DNA from: Lysobacter solisilvae | GTDB taxonomy: Bacteria > Pseudomonadota > Gammaproteobacteria > Xanthomonadales > Xanthomonadaceae | NCBI RefSeq assembly: GCF_016613535.2 | Contig: NZ_CP071518.1 | Coordinates: 3,782,001 to 3,846,000, forward strand | Length of the DNA stretch: 64,000 nt | Direction of reading: 5' to 3' | Part shown: in pieces, positions 47,976 to 57,532 of the stretch | Layout: each line of letters begins with the position of its first letter | How positions within the stretch are numbered: position 1 is the first letter of the stretch | Position numbers and translations under genes: made by a program | Notes under the pieces: model-generated | The model's input: the letters and a program-made list of their open reading frames with translations, nothing else | The model's database searches: none | What the model was told of the DNA's origin: nothing

Positions 47976-48764
47976 TCACTGCAACAGGATCGTCCCCACG
48001 GCGCCCAGCACGGCCACCGCCACGCCGATCCACAGCCAGGGCATGCCGCTGCTGTTGCGGGCGACCGGCCGCGTGGCCTCGATCTGGATGGGTTCGCCCT
48101 GCGCGCCGGAACCGACCAGGCGGAAGCGCAGCTTGTCGAAGCCGATCTCGTCGCCCAGACGCGCGGTTTCGCGCATCACGCGGCGGTCGTTGATGAAACT
48201 GCCGTTGGTGGAACTGAGGTCTTCGATCTGCACGCCATCCTCGGCCGGCACCAGGCGCGCGTGGACGCGCGACAGGCCGGGATCGTTGATGTGCACCGCG
48301 CATTCGGGCGAGCGGCCGATGGTGACCGGCCCGGCCAGCGGATAGCTGCGGCCGAAGGCGCCGCCGGTGACGCCGCGCAGGACGTACATCGGCATCACCT
48401 GGCGTACGGCCGTCACGCCGGGATCGTCGTTGGCCGCCGAGGGCAGCACCGGACCGGCGCGCTCCGGGCCACGCAGGCCCACGGCTTCCACCGCCGTCAG
48501 CCGCGCCACCACGTTGTCGAAAGTGACACTGTCGCCGGAACGCAGCGCGATCAGGCCATCGACCTGGCGCCCGTTCACGCTGACGGTCGTGCCAGGCGGG
48601 ACTTCCAGCATCACGCCGTTACCGCTGACGTGCAGCTGGCAGTGCTGCGGCAGCACGCCGGGATGATCGAGAACAATGGTGGCCTGTGGATCGGAACCGA
48701 CCCGGTTGACGCCAAGGCCGAGCAGAACCTGCGGGTGTTCCCCGCCGGGAAAAACCAATTTCAT
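47976..48764 (-). CDS. Tandem FHA-domain protein with C-terminal membrane anchor
   Basis: 262 residues. Two FHA modules, which bind phosphothreonine peptides, are visible. The first (about residues 12-85) is divergent: NRVGSDPQATIVLDHPGVLP lacks the usual Arg/Ser pair. The second (about 140-215) is canonical, with VTIGRSPECAVHINDPGLSR, VHARL, and SSTNGSFIND. A single C-terminal transmembrane helix (MPWLWIGVAVAVLGAVGTILL) would anchor it with the domains in the cytoplasm. No kinase, phosphatase or secretion gene is nearby, so the partner is unknown. The ATG at 48764 excludes a long upstream extension that lacks pattern. Confidence 0.85.
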   Translation of the reverse strand: MKLVFPGGEHPQVLLGLGVNRVGSDPQATIVLDHPGVLPQHCQLHVSGNGVMLEVPPGTTVSVNGRQVDGLIALRSGDSVTFDNVVARLTAVEAVGLRGPERAGPVLPSAANDDPGVTAVRQVMPMYVLRGVTGGAFGRSYPLAGPVTIGRSPECAVHINDPGLSRVHARLVPAEDGVQIEDLSSTNGSFINDRRVMRETARLGDEIGFDKLRFRLVGSGAQGEPIQIEATRPVARNSSGMPWLWIGVAVAVLGAVGTILLQ

Positions 48765-48837
48765 GAAGTTACGCCGCCCCCTGCAGAACGTAGACTTGGG
48801 CTTGAGACCCGCGCGATGCGCCGCCATCCTTTGCCGA

Positions 48838-49158
48838 ATGCCGACTTTAATCATATTGATGATCGTGTCTGCGATGGCGTTCGCGTTCTGGAATTCCAGC
48901 CGCGCCGCAGCTGAACGAGCTGAATCAGTTGGACGCGACAGCTGCAAGGCGGCCGGCGTGCAGTGGCTGGACCACTCGGTCCATGCGATCGGACTGCGGC
49001 TGTGCCGCCACGAGAACGGCCGGCTGGGCTTCGAGCGCACGTTCCGCTTCGACTATTCGCACGACGGCATGGACCGCCACATCGGCCGCCTGGTCCTGCG
49101 CGGAGATCGCCTGGTCGCGTTCAGCGGTCCGGTGCTGCCCGCCCCCGACAACCCGTAA
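48838..49158 (+). CDS. DUF3301-type small membrane-anchored protein
   Basis: 106 residues. An N-terminal hydrophobic helix (MPTLIILMIVSAMAFAFWNS) is followed by a helix with ERAESVGRDSCKAAGVQWLD and a beta-rich end (GFERTFRFDYSHDGMDRHIG). This arrangement, and the RTFRFDYS-like strand, match the DUF3301 family of proteobacterial proteins of unknown function. It is divergent from the FHA gene. No clear ribosome-binding site is seen; the ATG at 48838 is chosen because the membrane helix begins there. Confidence 0.8.
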   Translation: MPTLIILMIVSAMAFAFWNSSRAAAERAESVGRDSCKAAGVQWLDHSVHAIGLRLCRHENGRLGFERTFRFDYSHDGMDRHIGRLVLRGDRLVAFSGPVLPAPDNP

Positions 49159-49345
49159 GGTCGCGACACGTCCGATGCCGCGCGGGCGGCCGGCCATGGC
49201 AGACCACGGCGGATGGGCCTCGCGTACCGCACGCCGCCCCACGATCCATGAGGCCGCGGCCCATCGATGCCGCGCGGGCGGCAACCGACGGCGCCTGCGC
49301 AGCCATGGCGCGCAGCCACGATCCGCGCCCGCGGCAAGGGACCGG

Positions 49346-49822
49346 CTACTTGACGATGCGCAGGTGCCCGCTACGGCGCGGGCTGGGCGTGGGCGGGTCG
49401 TGGTCGTCGTCCGGCGAGCCGTCGCTGGGAACGGCCGCCAGCGGCGTCATGCCCTCCTCGACTTCCTCCACGGCGTCCTCGGTGCCGGGCGCGCTGTCCT
49501 CGGGCAGGGCCATGCCCTGCCCCGTCTCGCGGGCGTAGATCGCCAGGACCGCCGCCACCGGGACGGATACCGAATGGCTGACGCCGCCGAAGCGGGCGCT
49601 GAATCGGATCACCTCGTTGGTCATCTGCAGCCCGGCCACCGCACGCTCGGCGACATTCAGCACGATCCGGCCGTCCTTGACCGCGTGCGTGGGAACCTGC
49701 ACATGCGGACGGGTGGCATCGACCAGCAGGTGCGGTGTCATGCCGTTGTCGGCAATCCACTCGTACAGCGCCCGCAGCAGGTACGGGCGGTGGCTGGTCA
49801 TGCTGTTGCTCTCTTCGCTCAT
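49346..49822 (-). CDS. sspB: ClpXP adaptor SspB
   Basis: 158 residues. SspB delivers ssrA-tagged peptides to the ClpXP protease. The N-terminal fold (SHRPYLLRALYEWIADNGMTPHLLVDA, split by HVQVPTHAV) binds the tag, a flexible acidic linker follows, and the C-terminal tail GHLRIVK is the ClpX-docking motif. It lies downstream of sspA with a 160-nt gap. Confidence 0.95.
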   Translation of the reverse strand: MSEESNSMTSHRPYLLRALYEWIADNGMTPHLLVDATRPHVQVPTHAVKDGRIVLNVAERAVAGLQMTNEVIRFSARFGGVSHSVSVPVAAVLAIYARETGQGMALPEDSAPGTEDAVEEVEEGMTPLAAVPSDGSPDDDHDPPTPSPRRSGHLRIVK

Positions 49823-49982
49823 GGGTGAAGTCTAGCGCCCGCGAGCCGTTCAGGACTGCGAACGCGGCCCGTCGTCCCGTGCGATTCGGCCGCCCCTTCC
49901 CGCCGCGCGGACGGCCGGCATCCGGAGCGGGAGGCAGGCCCCGGATCAGGCCCTGGCCCGGCCCCCGGGGGCCGGCCACGGA

Positions 49983-50621
49983 TCAGGTCGGCAGATCGCG
50001 CAGCTTGCGCTCGGCGTCGGTCAGGCTGCGGGTGAAGCCGGGGTTGCGGAAGATGCGGTTGCCGTAGTCCTCGATCACCTTGCCGTCCTTCGGCAGCGGG
50101 ACGCCCAGCGCCGGCAGGCGCCAGATGATCGGCGCCATCGCGCAGTCGGCCAGGCTCATTTCGGGATTGAGGAAGAACTTGCTGGCCTTGAACAGCGGCA
50201 CCGAGGCGGTGAGCAGTTCCTTGAGGCGCTTGCGACCGGCCTCGGCCTGGACCTTGTTGCCCAGCTGGATCGCCTGCACCTGGGGCACCCAGTCGTGCTC
50301 CAGCCGCAGCATGGCCAGCCGCAGGCGGGCACGCGATAGCGGGTCGACCGGCATCAGCGGCGGGTGCGGGTAACGCTCGTCGAGGTATTCGCTGACCACG
50401 CTGGCGGCATACAGCACCAGGTCGCGCTCCACCAGGGTGGGCACGGAGTGGTAGGGATTGAGATCGACCAGGTCTTCGGGCGGATTCTGCGGATCGACCG
50501 GGATCAGATCGTAGGTGACCCCTTTGGCCGCCAGCACCAGCCGCACGCGATGGCAAAGCACGCAATCGGTGGACGAGAACAGCGTCAGGGCATTACGCAT
50601 ACGTGGACTAGCCGCCATCAT
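49983..50621 (-). CDS. sspA: Stringent starvation protein A
   Basis: 212 residues, glutathione-S-transferase fold. SspA associates with RNA polymerase in stationary phase in E. coli. The thioredoxin-like domain begins LTLFSSTDCVLCHRVRLVLA and includes NPYHSVPTLVERDLVLYAAS; the alpha-helical C-terminal domain includes a PHPPLMPVDPL segment resembling the conserved PHPPL surface motif. Enzymatic GST activity is not expected. GGAG lies 6 nt before the ATG at 50621. It is followed by sspB and lies downstream of petC beyond a terminator. Confidence 0.95.
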   Translation of the reverse strand: MMAASPRMRNALTLFSSTDCVLCHRVRLVLAAKGVTYDLIPVDPQNPPEDLVDLNPYHSVPTLVERDLVLYAASVVSEYLDERYPHPPLMPVDPLSRARLRLAMLRLEHDWVPQVQAIQLGNKVQAEAGRKRLKELLTASVPLFKASKFFLNPEMSLADCAMAPIIWRLPALGVPLPKDGKVIEDYGNRIFRNPGFTRSLTDAERKLRDLPT

Positions 50622-50759
50622 CGAGTGCTCCTGCAGTCGGTCGCCGCCCGGTCCCGAGCCGCCGACGCCAGACGCCGTCCACCCCTCGCGGACGGTCGCC
50701 AACTATCCGAGCCTAGCGTTCCCTCGCAAAAAAGTCGCTACCCCCCATGGCAGGGGCCC

Positions 50760-50791
50760 CAACGCAAACGCCCGGCACTAGGCCGGGCGTT
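50760..50791 (-). terminator. Intrinsic terminator of the petABC operon
   Basis: The 10-bp stem aacgcccggc/gccgggcgtt with loop actag is followed, on the minus strand, by the T-rich TTTGCGTT. It lies 14 nt beyond the petC stop and separates petABC from sspAB. Confidence 0.8.
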
Positions 50792-50804
50792 CGGGGGACA
50801 GGAC

Positions 50805-51554
50805 TCAGTGGACGTCCTTCCAGTACTCGTTCTTCAGCATCCAGGCCAGGAAGGTGAGGAAGACCAGGAAGAAGATCACCCACACGCCCATCTTCTCGCG
50901 CTTGAGGGCGGCCGGCTCGCCGGCGTACTCCAGGAAGGCGGTGATGTCGCGGACGGACTGGTCGAACTGCGCCGGCTCGACCGAACCGGGCTGGACGATC
51001 TTCAGCCCATGGACCGGACGGTCGCCGGTCTTCGGATCCGGCTCGCCGAACTCGGCGTGCTGCAGGCCCTGCATCTGCCACAGCGGGTTGGGCATGGACG
51101 CGTTCGGGAAGAGCTTGTTGTTCCAGCCCAGCGGGCGCGACTCGTCGAGGTAGAACGACTTGAGGTAGGTGTAGATCCAGTCGCTGCCACGCACGCGCGC
51201 GATCAGGCTCAGGTCCGGCGGCATCTTGCCGAACCACTTGGAGGCATCGGCCTCGCTCAGGCTCACGCCGATCTGCTCGCCGTACTTGGCGCCGGTGAGG
51301 TTGAGGTTCTCCATGACCTCCTGCTCGCTCAGCCCCAGGTCCTCGCCGATGCGCGAGTAACGCAGGTACTTGAGCGAATGGCAGCCCGAGCAGTAGTTCA
51401 TGTACAGCGCGGCGCCGCGCTGCAGCGACTGGCGGTCGCCCAGGTCGACGCCCGACTGCAGCAGGTTGGCGTCGCTGGAGGCGAAGGCCGAGAACGACAC
51501 CAGCAGGCCCGCGGCGAGGCCGGCCAGGGTGCGGACGAGGTTGTTCTTAATCAT
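50805..51554 (-). CDS. petC: Cytochrome c1 of the bc1 complex
   Basis: 249 residues. This membrane-anchored periplasmic c-type cytochrome accepts electrons from the Rieske protein and passes them to soluble cytochrome c. A signal peptide (LAGLAAGLLVSFSAFAS) is followed by the heme motif CSGCH in NYCSGCHSLKYLRYSRIG, a Met-containing axial region (GKMPPDLSLIARVRGSDWIY), and a C-terminal anchor VIFFLVFLTFLAWMLK. It overlaps petB by 8 nt. Confidence 0.97.
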   Translation of the reverse strand: MIKNNLVRTLAGLAAGLLVSFSAFASSDANLLQSGVDLGDRQSLQRGAALYMNYCSGCHSLKYLRYSRIGEDLGLSEQEVMENLNLTGAKYGEQIGVSLSEADASKWFGKMPPDLSLIARVRGSDWIYTYLKSFYLDESRPLGWNNKLFPNASMPNPLWQMQGLQHAEFGEPDPKTGDRPVHGLKIVQPGSVEPAQFDQSVRDITAFLEYAGEPAALKREKMGVWVIFFLVFLTFLAWMLKNEYWKDVH

Positions 51555-52806
51555 GCGTCGTCACCCGTTCCGGCACCGGCTTGGTCTTGTCGATCGATGT
51601 CCAGATCGGCATGGTCAGGAAGAAGAGGAAATACAGGACGGTCAGGCCGCGCCCGATCCAGGTCTCGGTCGGGTCGGTACCCGGGCCGGCGCCGATCTTG
51701 CCCAGCCACACGAAGCACACGGCCAGCAGGGCAAGCATCACCTTGGTGAGCCAGCCACGGTAGCGGTGCGAGTGCACCTTGCTGCGGTCCAGCCACGGCA
51801 CCAGGAACAGGATCGCGATCGCCGCGAACATCACCAGCACGCCGGACAGCTTGTGCGGGACCACGCGCAACATCGCGTAGTACGGCGTGTAGTACCAGAC
51901 CGGCTTGATGTGCTCGGGCGTCACCAGGCGGTTGGCCTCGGTGAAGTTGTCATGCTCCAGGAACCAGCCCTTGAACGCCGGGGCGTAGAAGATGATGAAG
52001 GCGGCCAGGATCAGGAACCCGCACACGTAGAAGAAGTCCTTCACCGTGTAGTACGGATGGAACGGAATGCCGTCGGCCGGCTTCAGCGCGTCCCAGCGGT
52101 TGCCCTTCGGGCCCTTCTTGATCTCCACGCCGTCGGGGTTGTTCGAACCGACTTCGTGCAGCGCGCCGATGTGCAGCACGACCAGCAGCAGCAGCACCAG
52201 CGGCATCGCGATGACGTGCAGGGCGAAGAACCGGTTGAGCGTGGCGTCGCTGGGCAGGTAGTCGCCCATGATCCACTCGGTCAGGCTGCTGCCGATGTAG
52301 GGGATCGCGCCGAACAGCGAGATGATCACCTTGGCGCCCCAGAACGACATCTGGCCCCAGGGCAGCACGTAGCCCATGAAGGCTTCGGCCATCAGCACCA
52401 GGTAGATCAGCATGCCCAGGATCCACACCAGCTCGCGCGGCTTGCGGTACGAGCCGTACATCAGGCCGCGGAACATGTGGATGTAGACCACGATGAAGAA
52501 CAGCGATGCACCGGTCGAGTGCATGTACCGGATCAGCCAGCCCCACTCCACGTCGCGCATGATGTACTCGACGGAGCTGAAGGCCTCCGCCGCGCTGGGC
52601 TTGAAGTGCATCGTCAGGAAGATGCCGGTCAGGATCTGGTTGACCAGAACCACGATCGACAGCACGCCGAAGATGTACCAGATGTTGAAGTTCTTCGGCG
52701 CGTAGTACTCGGTCATGTGCTTGCGGTACACCGGCATCATCGCCGGTGCGCGCTCGTTGACCCAGTTCATCATGCCGTCGGCAGTGCGGGTGAAGATGTT
52801 AGCCAT
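51547..52806 (-). CDS. petB: Cytochrome b of the bc1 complex
   Basis: 419 residues, integral membrane subunit holding hemes bL and bH and the quinone sites. FGVLSIVVLVNQILTGIFL begins the helix bundle; heme-ligand histidines lie in IRYMHSTGASLFF with VYIHMFRGLMYG and in FALHVIAMPLVLLLLVVLHI; the Qo-site PEW-type motif appears as PEHIKPVWYY. It is the central gene of petABC, 3 nt after petA. Confidence 0.98.
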   Translation of the reverse strand: MANIFTRTADGMMNWVNERAPAMMPVYRKHMTEYYAPKNFNIWYIFGVLSIVVLVNQILTGIFLTMHFKPSAAEAFSSVEYIMRDVEWGWLIRYMHSTGASLFFIVVYIHMFRGLMYGSYRKPRELVWILGMLIYLVLMAEAFMGYVLPWGQMSFWGAKVIISLFGAIPYIGSSLTEWIMGDYLPSDATLNRFFALHVIAMPLVLLLLVVLHIGALHEVGSNNPDGVEIKKGPKGNRWDALKPADGIPFHPYYTVKDFFYVCGFLILAAFIIFYAPAFKGWFLEHDNFTEANRLVTPEHIKPVWYYTPYYAMLRVVPHKLSGVLVMFAAIAILFLVPWLDRSKVHSHRYRGWLTKVMLALLAVCFVWLGKIGAGPGTDPTETWIGRGLTVLYFLFFLTMPIWTSIDKTKPVPERVTTHD

Positions 52807-52809
52807 GGC

Positions 52810-53442
52810 TTACGCGGCCCCCGCGCTGCTGGAGGACGACGGATCGACACCGATCACGATGGTGTTGTCGTCGGCGAAGTAATGCGGCGGCACGACCAGG
52901 TTGGTCGGCGCGGGCACGCCCTGGAACACGCGTCCGGCCAGGTCGAAGCGCGACTTGTGGCAGGGGCAGAAGTAACCGCCCTTCCACTCCGGATCGAACG
53001 GCTCGGGGCGGATCTCGGCCTTGATCTCCGGCGAGCAGCCCAGGTGCGTGCACAGGCCCACCAGCACGGAGATGTCCGGCTTGAAGGAGCGCAGTTCCGG
53101 GTTGGCCTGCTTGATGTAGGCCGGCTGCTGGTCCGCGTTCTCCGACTTGGGATCGCGCAGGCGGGTGTCGAGCGTCGGCAGCGCGTCGAGGACGGCCTTG
53201 GAACGTTTGACGATCCAGATCGGCTGACCGCGCCATTCGAAGATCAGGCGCTGGCCTTCCTGCAGGCCCGTGATGTCGGCGGTCACCGGCGCACCGGCGA
53301 GCTTCGCCCGGGCACTGGGATTCCACGACTTGATGAAGGGTACCGCCGCAAAACCGGCCCCGACTGCGCCGACCACGGCCGTGGTCGCTGTCAGGAAACG
53401 GCGGCGGCCCTGGTTGACGGGGCTGTCCCCTTGGTTGGCCAT
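52810..53442 (-). CDS. petA: Rieske iron-sulfur protein of the bc1 complex
   Basis: 210 residues. A twin-arginine signal (GRRRFLTATTAVVGAVGAGF), which stays as a membrane anchor, is followed by the Rieske 2Fe-2S motifs CTHLGC and CPCHKSRFD. The protein shuttles electrons from quinol at the Qo site to cytochrome c1 on the periplasmic side. GGAG lies 6 nt before the ATG at 53442; an upstream in-frame Met is not supported. It is the first gene of petABC. Confidence 0.98.
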   Translation of the reverse strand: MANQGDSPVNQGRRRFLTATTAVVGAVGAGFAAVPFIKSWNPSARAKLAGAPVTADITGLQEGQRLIFEWRGQPIWIVKRSKAVLDALPTLDTRLRDPKSENADQQPAYIKQANPELRSFKPDISVLVGLCTHLGCSPEIKAEIRPEPFDPEWKGGYFCPCHKSRFDLAGRVFQGVPAPTNLVVPPHYFADDNTIVIGVDPSSSSSAGAA

Positions 53443-53631
53443 CCGGCACTCCGCAAAGCTGAAAAACAAAGTTCACCGCAGGGCCGGCACCACTGGCGAC
53501 GGCTCGCGGCTCAAAAGACGGCGAAGTGTAGCGGAAGGGTTAACGGCACGACAATCGCGGCGGTGCGTGGACCGCCAACCCCGCCTCGTTTCAGGCGCCA
53601 GGAAGGCGCCCGACGGGCCTGGCGGACCTGA

Positions 53632-54570
53632 TCAGCGCGAGCCGGAGGTGCCGCCCGCGCTGGCTACCGTAGTGCCACCACCACGGTAGCGTTCGGCCAG
53701 GACCGCCACGCGTTGCACGTAGCGCTGGGTTTCCGAGTACGGCGGAACGCCCTTGTACTTGTCGACCGCGCCCTCGCCCGCGTTGTAGCCGGCGGCGGCG
53801 AGCGAGAGGTCGCCCTTGAAGCGCTTGAGCAGCCAGCCCAGGTACTGGACGCCGCCGCGGATGTTCTGCGCGGGGTCGTAGGCATTGGTGACGCCGAAGC
53901 GGCGCGCGGTGGCCGGCATGAGCTGCATCAGGCCCTGGGCCCCCACGCGGGAGCGGGCCTGCGGGTTGTAGGCCGATTCGGCATGGATGATCGCCCGCAC
54001 GATCGCTTCTTCGACGCCGAACTGGGTGGCGGCGGCGCTGATCTCGCTGCGATAGGCCTCGGTGTTGAGGCGGATGGAGCCGAAGTTCACGCCCGGCAGT
54101 GCGCCGCAGGCGAAACAGGTTTCCATGAAGCTGTAGCGGATCGTGCGCACCGTCGAGGCACCGGCCACGCCCTTTCCGGGCGCACGGCTGGAATAGTGGC
54201 GGACGCCATCCTTGATGTACGAGTAGACCTGGCCCTGCACGAGGCGCTTGCTGCCGCTGGCGCGGGGCGCCTGGGGCGCCGCCTGGACGGCCGCGGGGGC
54301 GGACAGGCTGGCGGGGGTCAGGCGGGCGGGCGAGCCGACCACTTCACTGGCGGGGGTCGCGCTGCCCATCGCGGGGCCGGCGGACACGGGCCCGGCCTGG
54401 GCCCCACCCTTGTACTGGCTGGCCACCACGCATTTCGCACCGGGTACACGTTTGCTGGAGTAGGCACGCACGCCGTCGGCGCCTTCGCAGCGATAAACGG
54501 TACCCGCCACGGCCGGCACGGAGGCCAACGTGGTGAGCGCGACGAGAAAAACACCCCAGATCCCCTTCAT
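53632..54570 (-). CDS. Exported lytic transglycosylase (SLT domain)
   Basis: 312 residues. Signal peptide (GVFLVALTTLASVPAVAG), then two short DUF4124-like stretches (VYRCEGADGVRAYSSKRV and YIKDGVRHYSSRAP), an Ala/Pro-rich linker, and a C-terminal SLT domain from about residue 170: catalytic Glu in AIIHAESAYNPQARS, then GAQGLMQLMPATARRFGV and AAAGYNAGEGAVDKY. It cleaves peptidoglycan glycan strands in the periplasm. It is divergent from miaB. It has no secretion or phage genes around it, so a general wall-turnover role is likely. Confidence 0.92.
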   Translation of the reverse strand: MKGIWGVFLVALTTLASVPAVAGTVYRCEGADGVRAYSSKRVPGAKCVVASQYKGGAQAGPVSAGPAMGSATPASEVVGSPARLTPASLSAPAAVQAAPQAPRASGSKRLVQGQVYSYIKDGVRHYSSRAPGKGVAGASTVRTIRYSFMETCFACGALPGVNFGSIRLNTEAYRSEISAAATQFGVEEAIVRAIIHAESAYNPQARSRVGAQGLMQLMPATARRFGVTNAYDPAQNIRGGVQYLGWLLKRFKGDLSLAAAGYNAGEGAVDKYKGVPPYSETQRYVQRVAVLAERYRGGGTTVASAGGTSGSR

Positions 54571-54769
54571 GGCGCGAATATCCCCCCATTCGAAAAGGTT
54601 TACAACCCTTTGATTTCTATGAACGAGACCTGATTCAAGTTCCGGCCGGGAATGCGAAAGCGGCAGTGATCGCCAGGTGATGAAATCGCCGCCGCACCCG
54701 GATGGATACAATCCCGCCTCCCCGGCGCGGACTAACCGCCGCCCTCCCGGCATCCAGAAAGGTCCACCC

Positions 54770-56161
54770 ATGAGCCTCCCGAAGGCCGCCGCCCCCCGCG
54801 GCAAGCTGTTCATCGAAACCCACGGCTGTCAGATGAACGAGTACGACTCGGCGAAGATGGCCGACGTTCTGGCCGCCAGCGACGGCCTGGAGATCACGAA
54901 GAACGTCGAAGAAGCCGACGTGATCCTGATCAATACCTGCTCGATCCGCGAAAAAGCGCAGGAGAAGGTCTTCAGCCAGCTCGGCCGCTGGAAGCAGCTC
55001 AAGCAGGGCGACCGGGCGGTGGTGATCGGTGTCGGCGGCTGCGTGGCGTCCCAGGAGGGTGAGGCCATCGTGAAGCGTGCGCCCTACGTCGACCTGGTCT
55101 TTGGTCCCCAGACGCTCCATCGCCTGCCCGAACTGATCCGCGCCAAGCGGGAGACCGGCCTGCCCCAGGTCGACATCAGCTTCCCCGAGATCGAGAAGTT
55201 CGACCGCCTCCCCGAGCCGCGCGCCGAGGGCCCCAGCGCCTTCGTCTCGATCATGGAAGGCTGCAGCAAGTACTGCTCGTTCTGCGTGGTTCCCTACACG
55301 CGGGGCGAGGAAATCAGCCGTCCGTTCGAGGACGTGCTGGTCGAAGTGGCCGACCTGGCCGCCCAGGGCGTCCGCGAGATCAACCTGCTGGGGCAGAACG
55401 TCAACGCCTACCGGGGCCCGCTCGCGCCCGCCGCCGAGGGCGTGCCAGCCGAGGTCGCCGACCTGGGCCTGCTGATCCGGGCCATCGCGCAGATCGAGGG
55501 TATCGGCCGGATCCGCTTCACCACCTCGCATCCGCTGGAGTTCTCCGATTCGCTGGTGGAGGCCTACCGCGATGTCCCGACGCTGGCCAACTACCTGCAC
55601 CTGCCCGTGCAGGCCGGCAGCGACCGCGTGCTGGCGGCGATGAAGCGCGGCTACACCGCGCTGGAGTTCAAGCAGAAGATCCGCAAGCTGCGCGCGGTGC
55701 GGCCGGATATTTCCGTCTCGTCGGATTTCATCGTCGGGTTCCCCGGGGAGAGCGAGGCCGATTTCGAAAAGACGATGAAGCTGATCGAGGACGTGGGCTT
55801 CGACCAGTCGTTCTCGTTCATCTACTCGCGCCGCCCGGGCACCCCGGCGGCCGACCTGGAGGACAACGTCTCCAGCGAGGAAAAGCATGCGCGCCTGTCG
55901 CGCCTGCAGGCCGCGATCAACGCCAATGCGCGCCGCATCAGCGAGGCGATGGTGGGCAGCGTGCAGTCGGTACTGGTCGAAGGTCCGTCGAAGAAGGACC
56001 CGAACGAACTCACCGGCCGGACCGAGAACATGCGCCCGGTCAATTTCCCGGGCCACCCGCGCCTGGTCGGCCAATTCGTGGACGTGGTCATCACCGAGGC
56101 GATGAGCAACTCGCTGCGCGGTCGCGTGGTCACCGCCGTAGCAGCACAGGAGACTGCGTAA
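54770..56161 (+). CDS. miaB: tRNA-2-methylthio-N6-dimethylallyladenosine synthase
   Basis: 463 residues. A radical-SAM methylthiotransferase that modifies A37 of tRNAs reading UNN codons. The N-terminal UPF0004 domain with three cluster cysteines ([27 protein letters not shown]) is followed by the radical-SAM CxxxCxxC motif in [18 protein letters not shown], and a C-terminal TRAM domain ([16 protein letters not shown]). AAAGG lies 7 nt before the ATG. Its stop overlaps the start of the next gene by one base. Confidence 0.98.
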   Translation: MSLPKAAAPRGKLFIETHGCQMNEYDSAKMADVLAASDGLEITKNVEEADVILINTCSIREKAQEKVFSQLGRWKQLKQGDRAVVIGVGGCVASQEGEAIVKRAPYVDLVFGPQTLHRLPELIRAKRETGLPQVDISFPEIEKFDRLPEPRAEGPSAFVSIMEGCSKYCSFCVVPYTRGEEISRPFEDVLVEVADLAAQGVREINLLGQNVNAYRGPLAPAAEGVPAEVADLGLLIRAIAQIEGIGRIRFTTSHPLEFSDSLVEAYRDVPTLANYLHLPVQAGSDRVLAAMKRGYTALEFKQKIRKLRAVRPDISVSSDFIVGFPGESEADFEKTMKLIEDVGFDQSFSFIYSRRPGTPAADLEDNVSSEEKHARLSRLQAAINANARRISEAMVGSVQSVLVEGPSKKDPNELTGRTENMRPVNFPGHPRLVGQFVDVVITEAMSNSLRGRVVTAVAAQETA

Positions 56162-56397
56162 TGGGCCACCCCCTGATTTCCCGCGGCCAGCCGCATCGTT
56201 TCCGGAACATGGCCCGCGCCGACTTCGTGCTGGCGGCGCTGGCCGGCTGCCTGTGGCTCGACCTGCTGCCGTTCGAGTCCGAATGGCTCGACCTGGTGCC
56301 CTCGTGGGCCTGGCTCATCCTGATGCTGCTGCTGCTCGCATCGGGGATCCGTACCTACCGTCTGCACCGCAGGCAGTTGCGCACCCCGCCGGCCTGA
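56161..56397 (+). CDS. Small hydrophobic protein behind miaB
   Basis: 78 residues, family not recognised. Two predicted membrane segments (ADFVLAALAGCLWLDLLPF and WAWLILMLLLLASGI) are separated by a short acidic loop, with basic residues at both ends, which predicts both termini in the cytoplasm. The start ATG shares its A with the miaB stop (TAATG), a coupling arrangement that supports a real gene. Confidence 0.65.
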   Translation: MGHPLISRGQPHRFRNMARADFVLAALAGCLWLDLLPFESEWLDLVPSWAWLILMLLLLASGIRTYRLHRRQLRTPPA

Positions 56398-56443
56398 TGC
56401 CCTGACGGACGTGCGGTGATGGACCGGACACTCTGACCCGCGG

Positions 56444-57532
56444 CTAGTCCAGTCGCTTGCGGAACCGCGTGATGGCCAGTGCCATCATCACTACGGTGAA
56501 GACCGCCAGCGCCAGCATGTCCGGCCACAGTTCCAGCAGGCCCGCCCCGCGCAGCATCACGCCGCGGATCAGCCGCAGGAAATGCGTGAGCGGCAGCAGT
56601 TCGGCGAACCACTGCACGATGCGTGGCATGCCGGCGAACGGGAACATGAAACCCGACAGCAGGATCGAGGGCAGGAAGACGAAGAAGGTCATCTGCATCG
56701 CCTGGAACTGCGAGCGCGCCTTGGTCGAGATCAGCAGGCCCAGCGACAGGTTGGCCAGGATCAGCAGCACGGCGGCCAGATAGACATCCAGCGCGCTGCC
56801 GCGGATCGGCACCTTGAACAGGGTCAGGCCCAGTGCCAGCACCACGGTCGTCTGGATCAGCCCGATCGCCGCATACGGCAGCACCTTGCCCACCATCAGC
56901 TCGCTGCGGCTGATGGGCGTGGCGATGAGCAGTTCCATGTTGCCGCGCTCGCGCTCGCGCACGATCGCCACGCCGGTGAACAACACCATCGTCATGGTCA
57001 GGATCACGCCGATCAGGCCGGGCACGATGTTCACCGCGGAGCGTCGCTCCGGGTTGTAGAAGGCCACCACGCTGATCGGCTGCACGCGGGGCGCGACGTA
57101 GGCCGTGCCGTCGAGCGGCATCTGGGCGAGCTGGATTGCGGCGCTCTGCACCACGGTGTCGCTGCCGTCCACCAGCACCTGGATCGCTTCCCGGCCTTCC
57201 GCGCGGCGGCGCTCGTAGTCGGGGGGAACCAGCACACCCACGCTGATCCGGCCGCGGCGCAGGAGCTCCATCAGTTCCTGCGGGGTGTCGGCCTGCGCCG
57301 TCGGCGTGATCACGCCGGTGGCGAGCATGTCCATCACCGCGGCGCGCGAGGCACTGGTGGCGGACTGGTCGGCCACCGCGGCCGACAGGCCGCGCAGGTT
57401 GAGGTTGATGGCATAGCCGAACAGGATCAGCTGCATGACCGGGATGCCGACGATCATCGCCAGCGTGATGCGGTCGCGGCGCATCTGCCGCAATTCCTTC
57501 AGCACCACCGCCCACAGGCGCCGCCCATTCAT
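56444..57532 (-). CDS. ABC-2 type transporter permease (YbhR/YhhJ-like)
   Basis: 362 residues. ABC2-type permease with one N-terminal membrane helix after RRLWAVVLKELRQMRRDRIT, a periplasmic domain (about residues 45-165), and five C-terminal helices. It contains VRERERGNMELLIATPISRSE, the cytoplasmic coupling segment typical of the group. It overlaps the ATPase gene by 4 nt and is the last gene of a tetR-hlyD-ATPase-permease operon; a homodimer of this permease is inferred because no second permease gene is present. Confidence 0.92.
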   Translation of the reverse strand: MNGRRLWAVVLKELRQMRRDRITLAMIVGIPVMQLILFGYAINLNLRGLSAAVADQSATSASRAAVMDMLATGVITPTAQADTPQELMELLRRGRISVGVLVPPDYERRRAEGREAIQVLVDGSDTVVQSAAIQLAQMPLDGTAYVAPRVQPISVVAFYNPERRSAVNIVPGLIGVILTMTMVLFTGVAIVRERERGNMELLIATPISRSELMVGKVLPYAAIGLIQTTVVLALGLTLFKVPIRGSALDVYLAAVLLILANLSLGLLISTKARSQFQAMQMTFFVFLPSILLSGFMFPFAGMPRIVQWFAELLPLTHFLRLIRGVMLRGAGLLELWPDMLALAVFTVVMMALAITRFRKRLD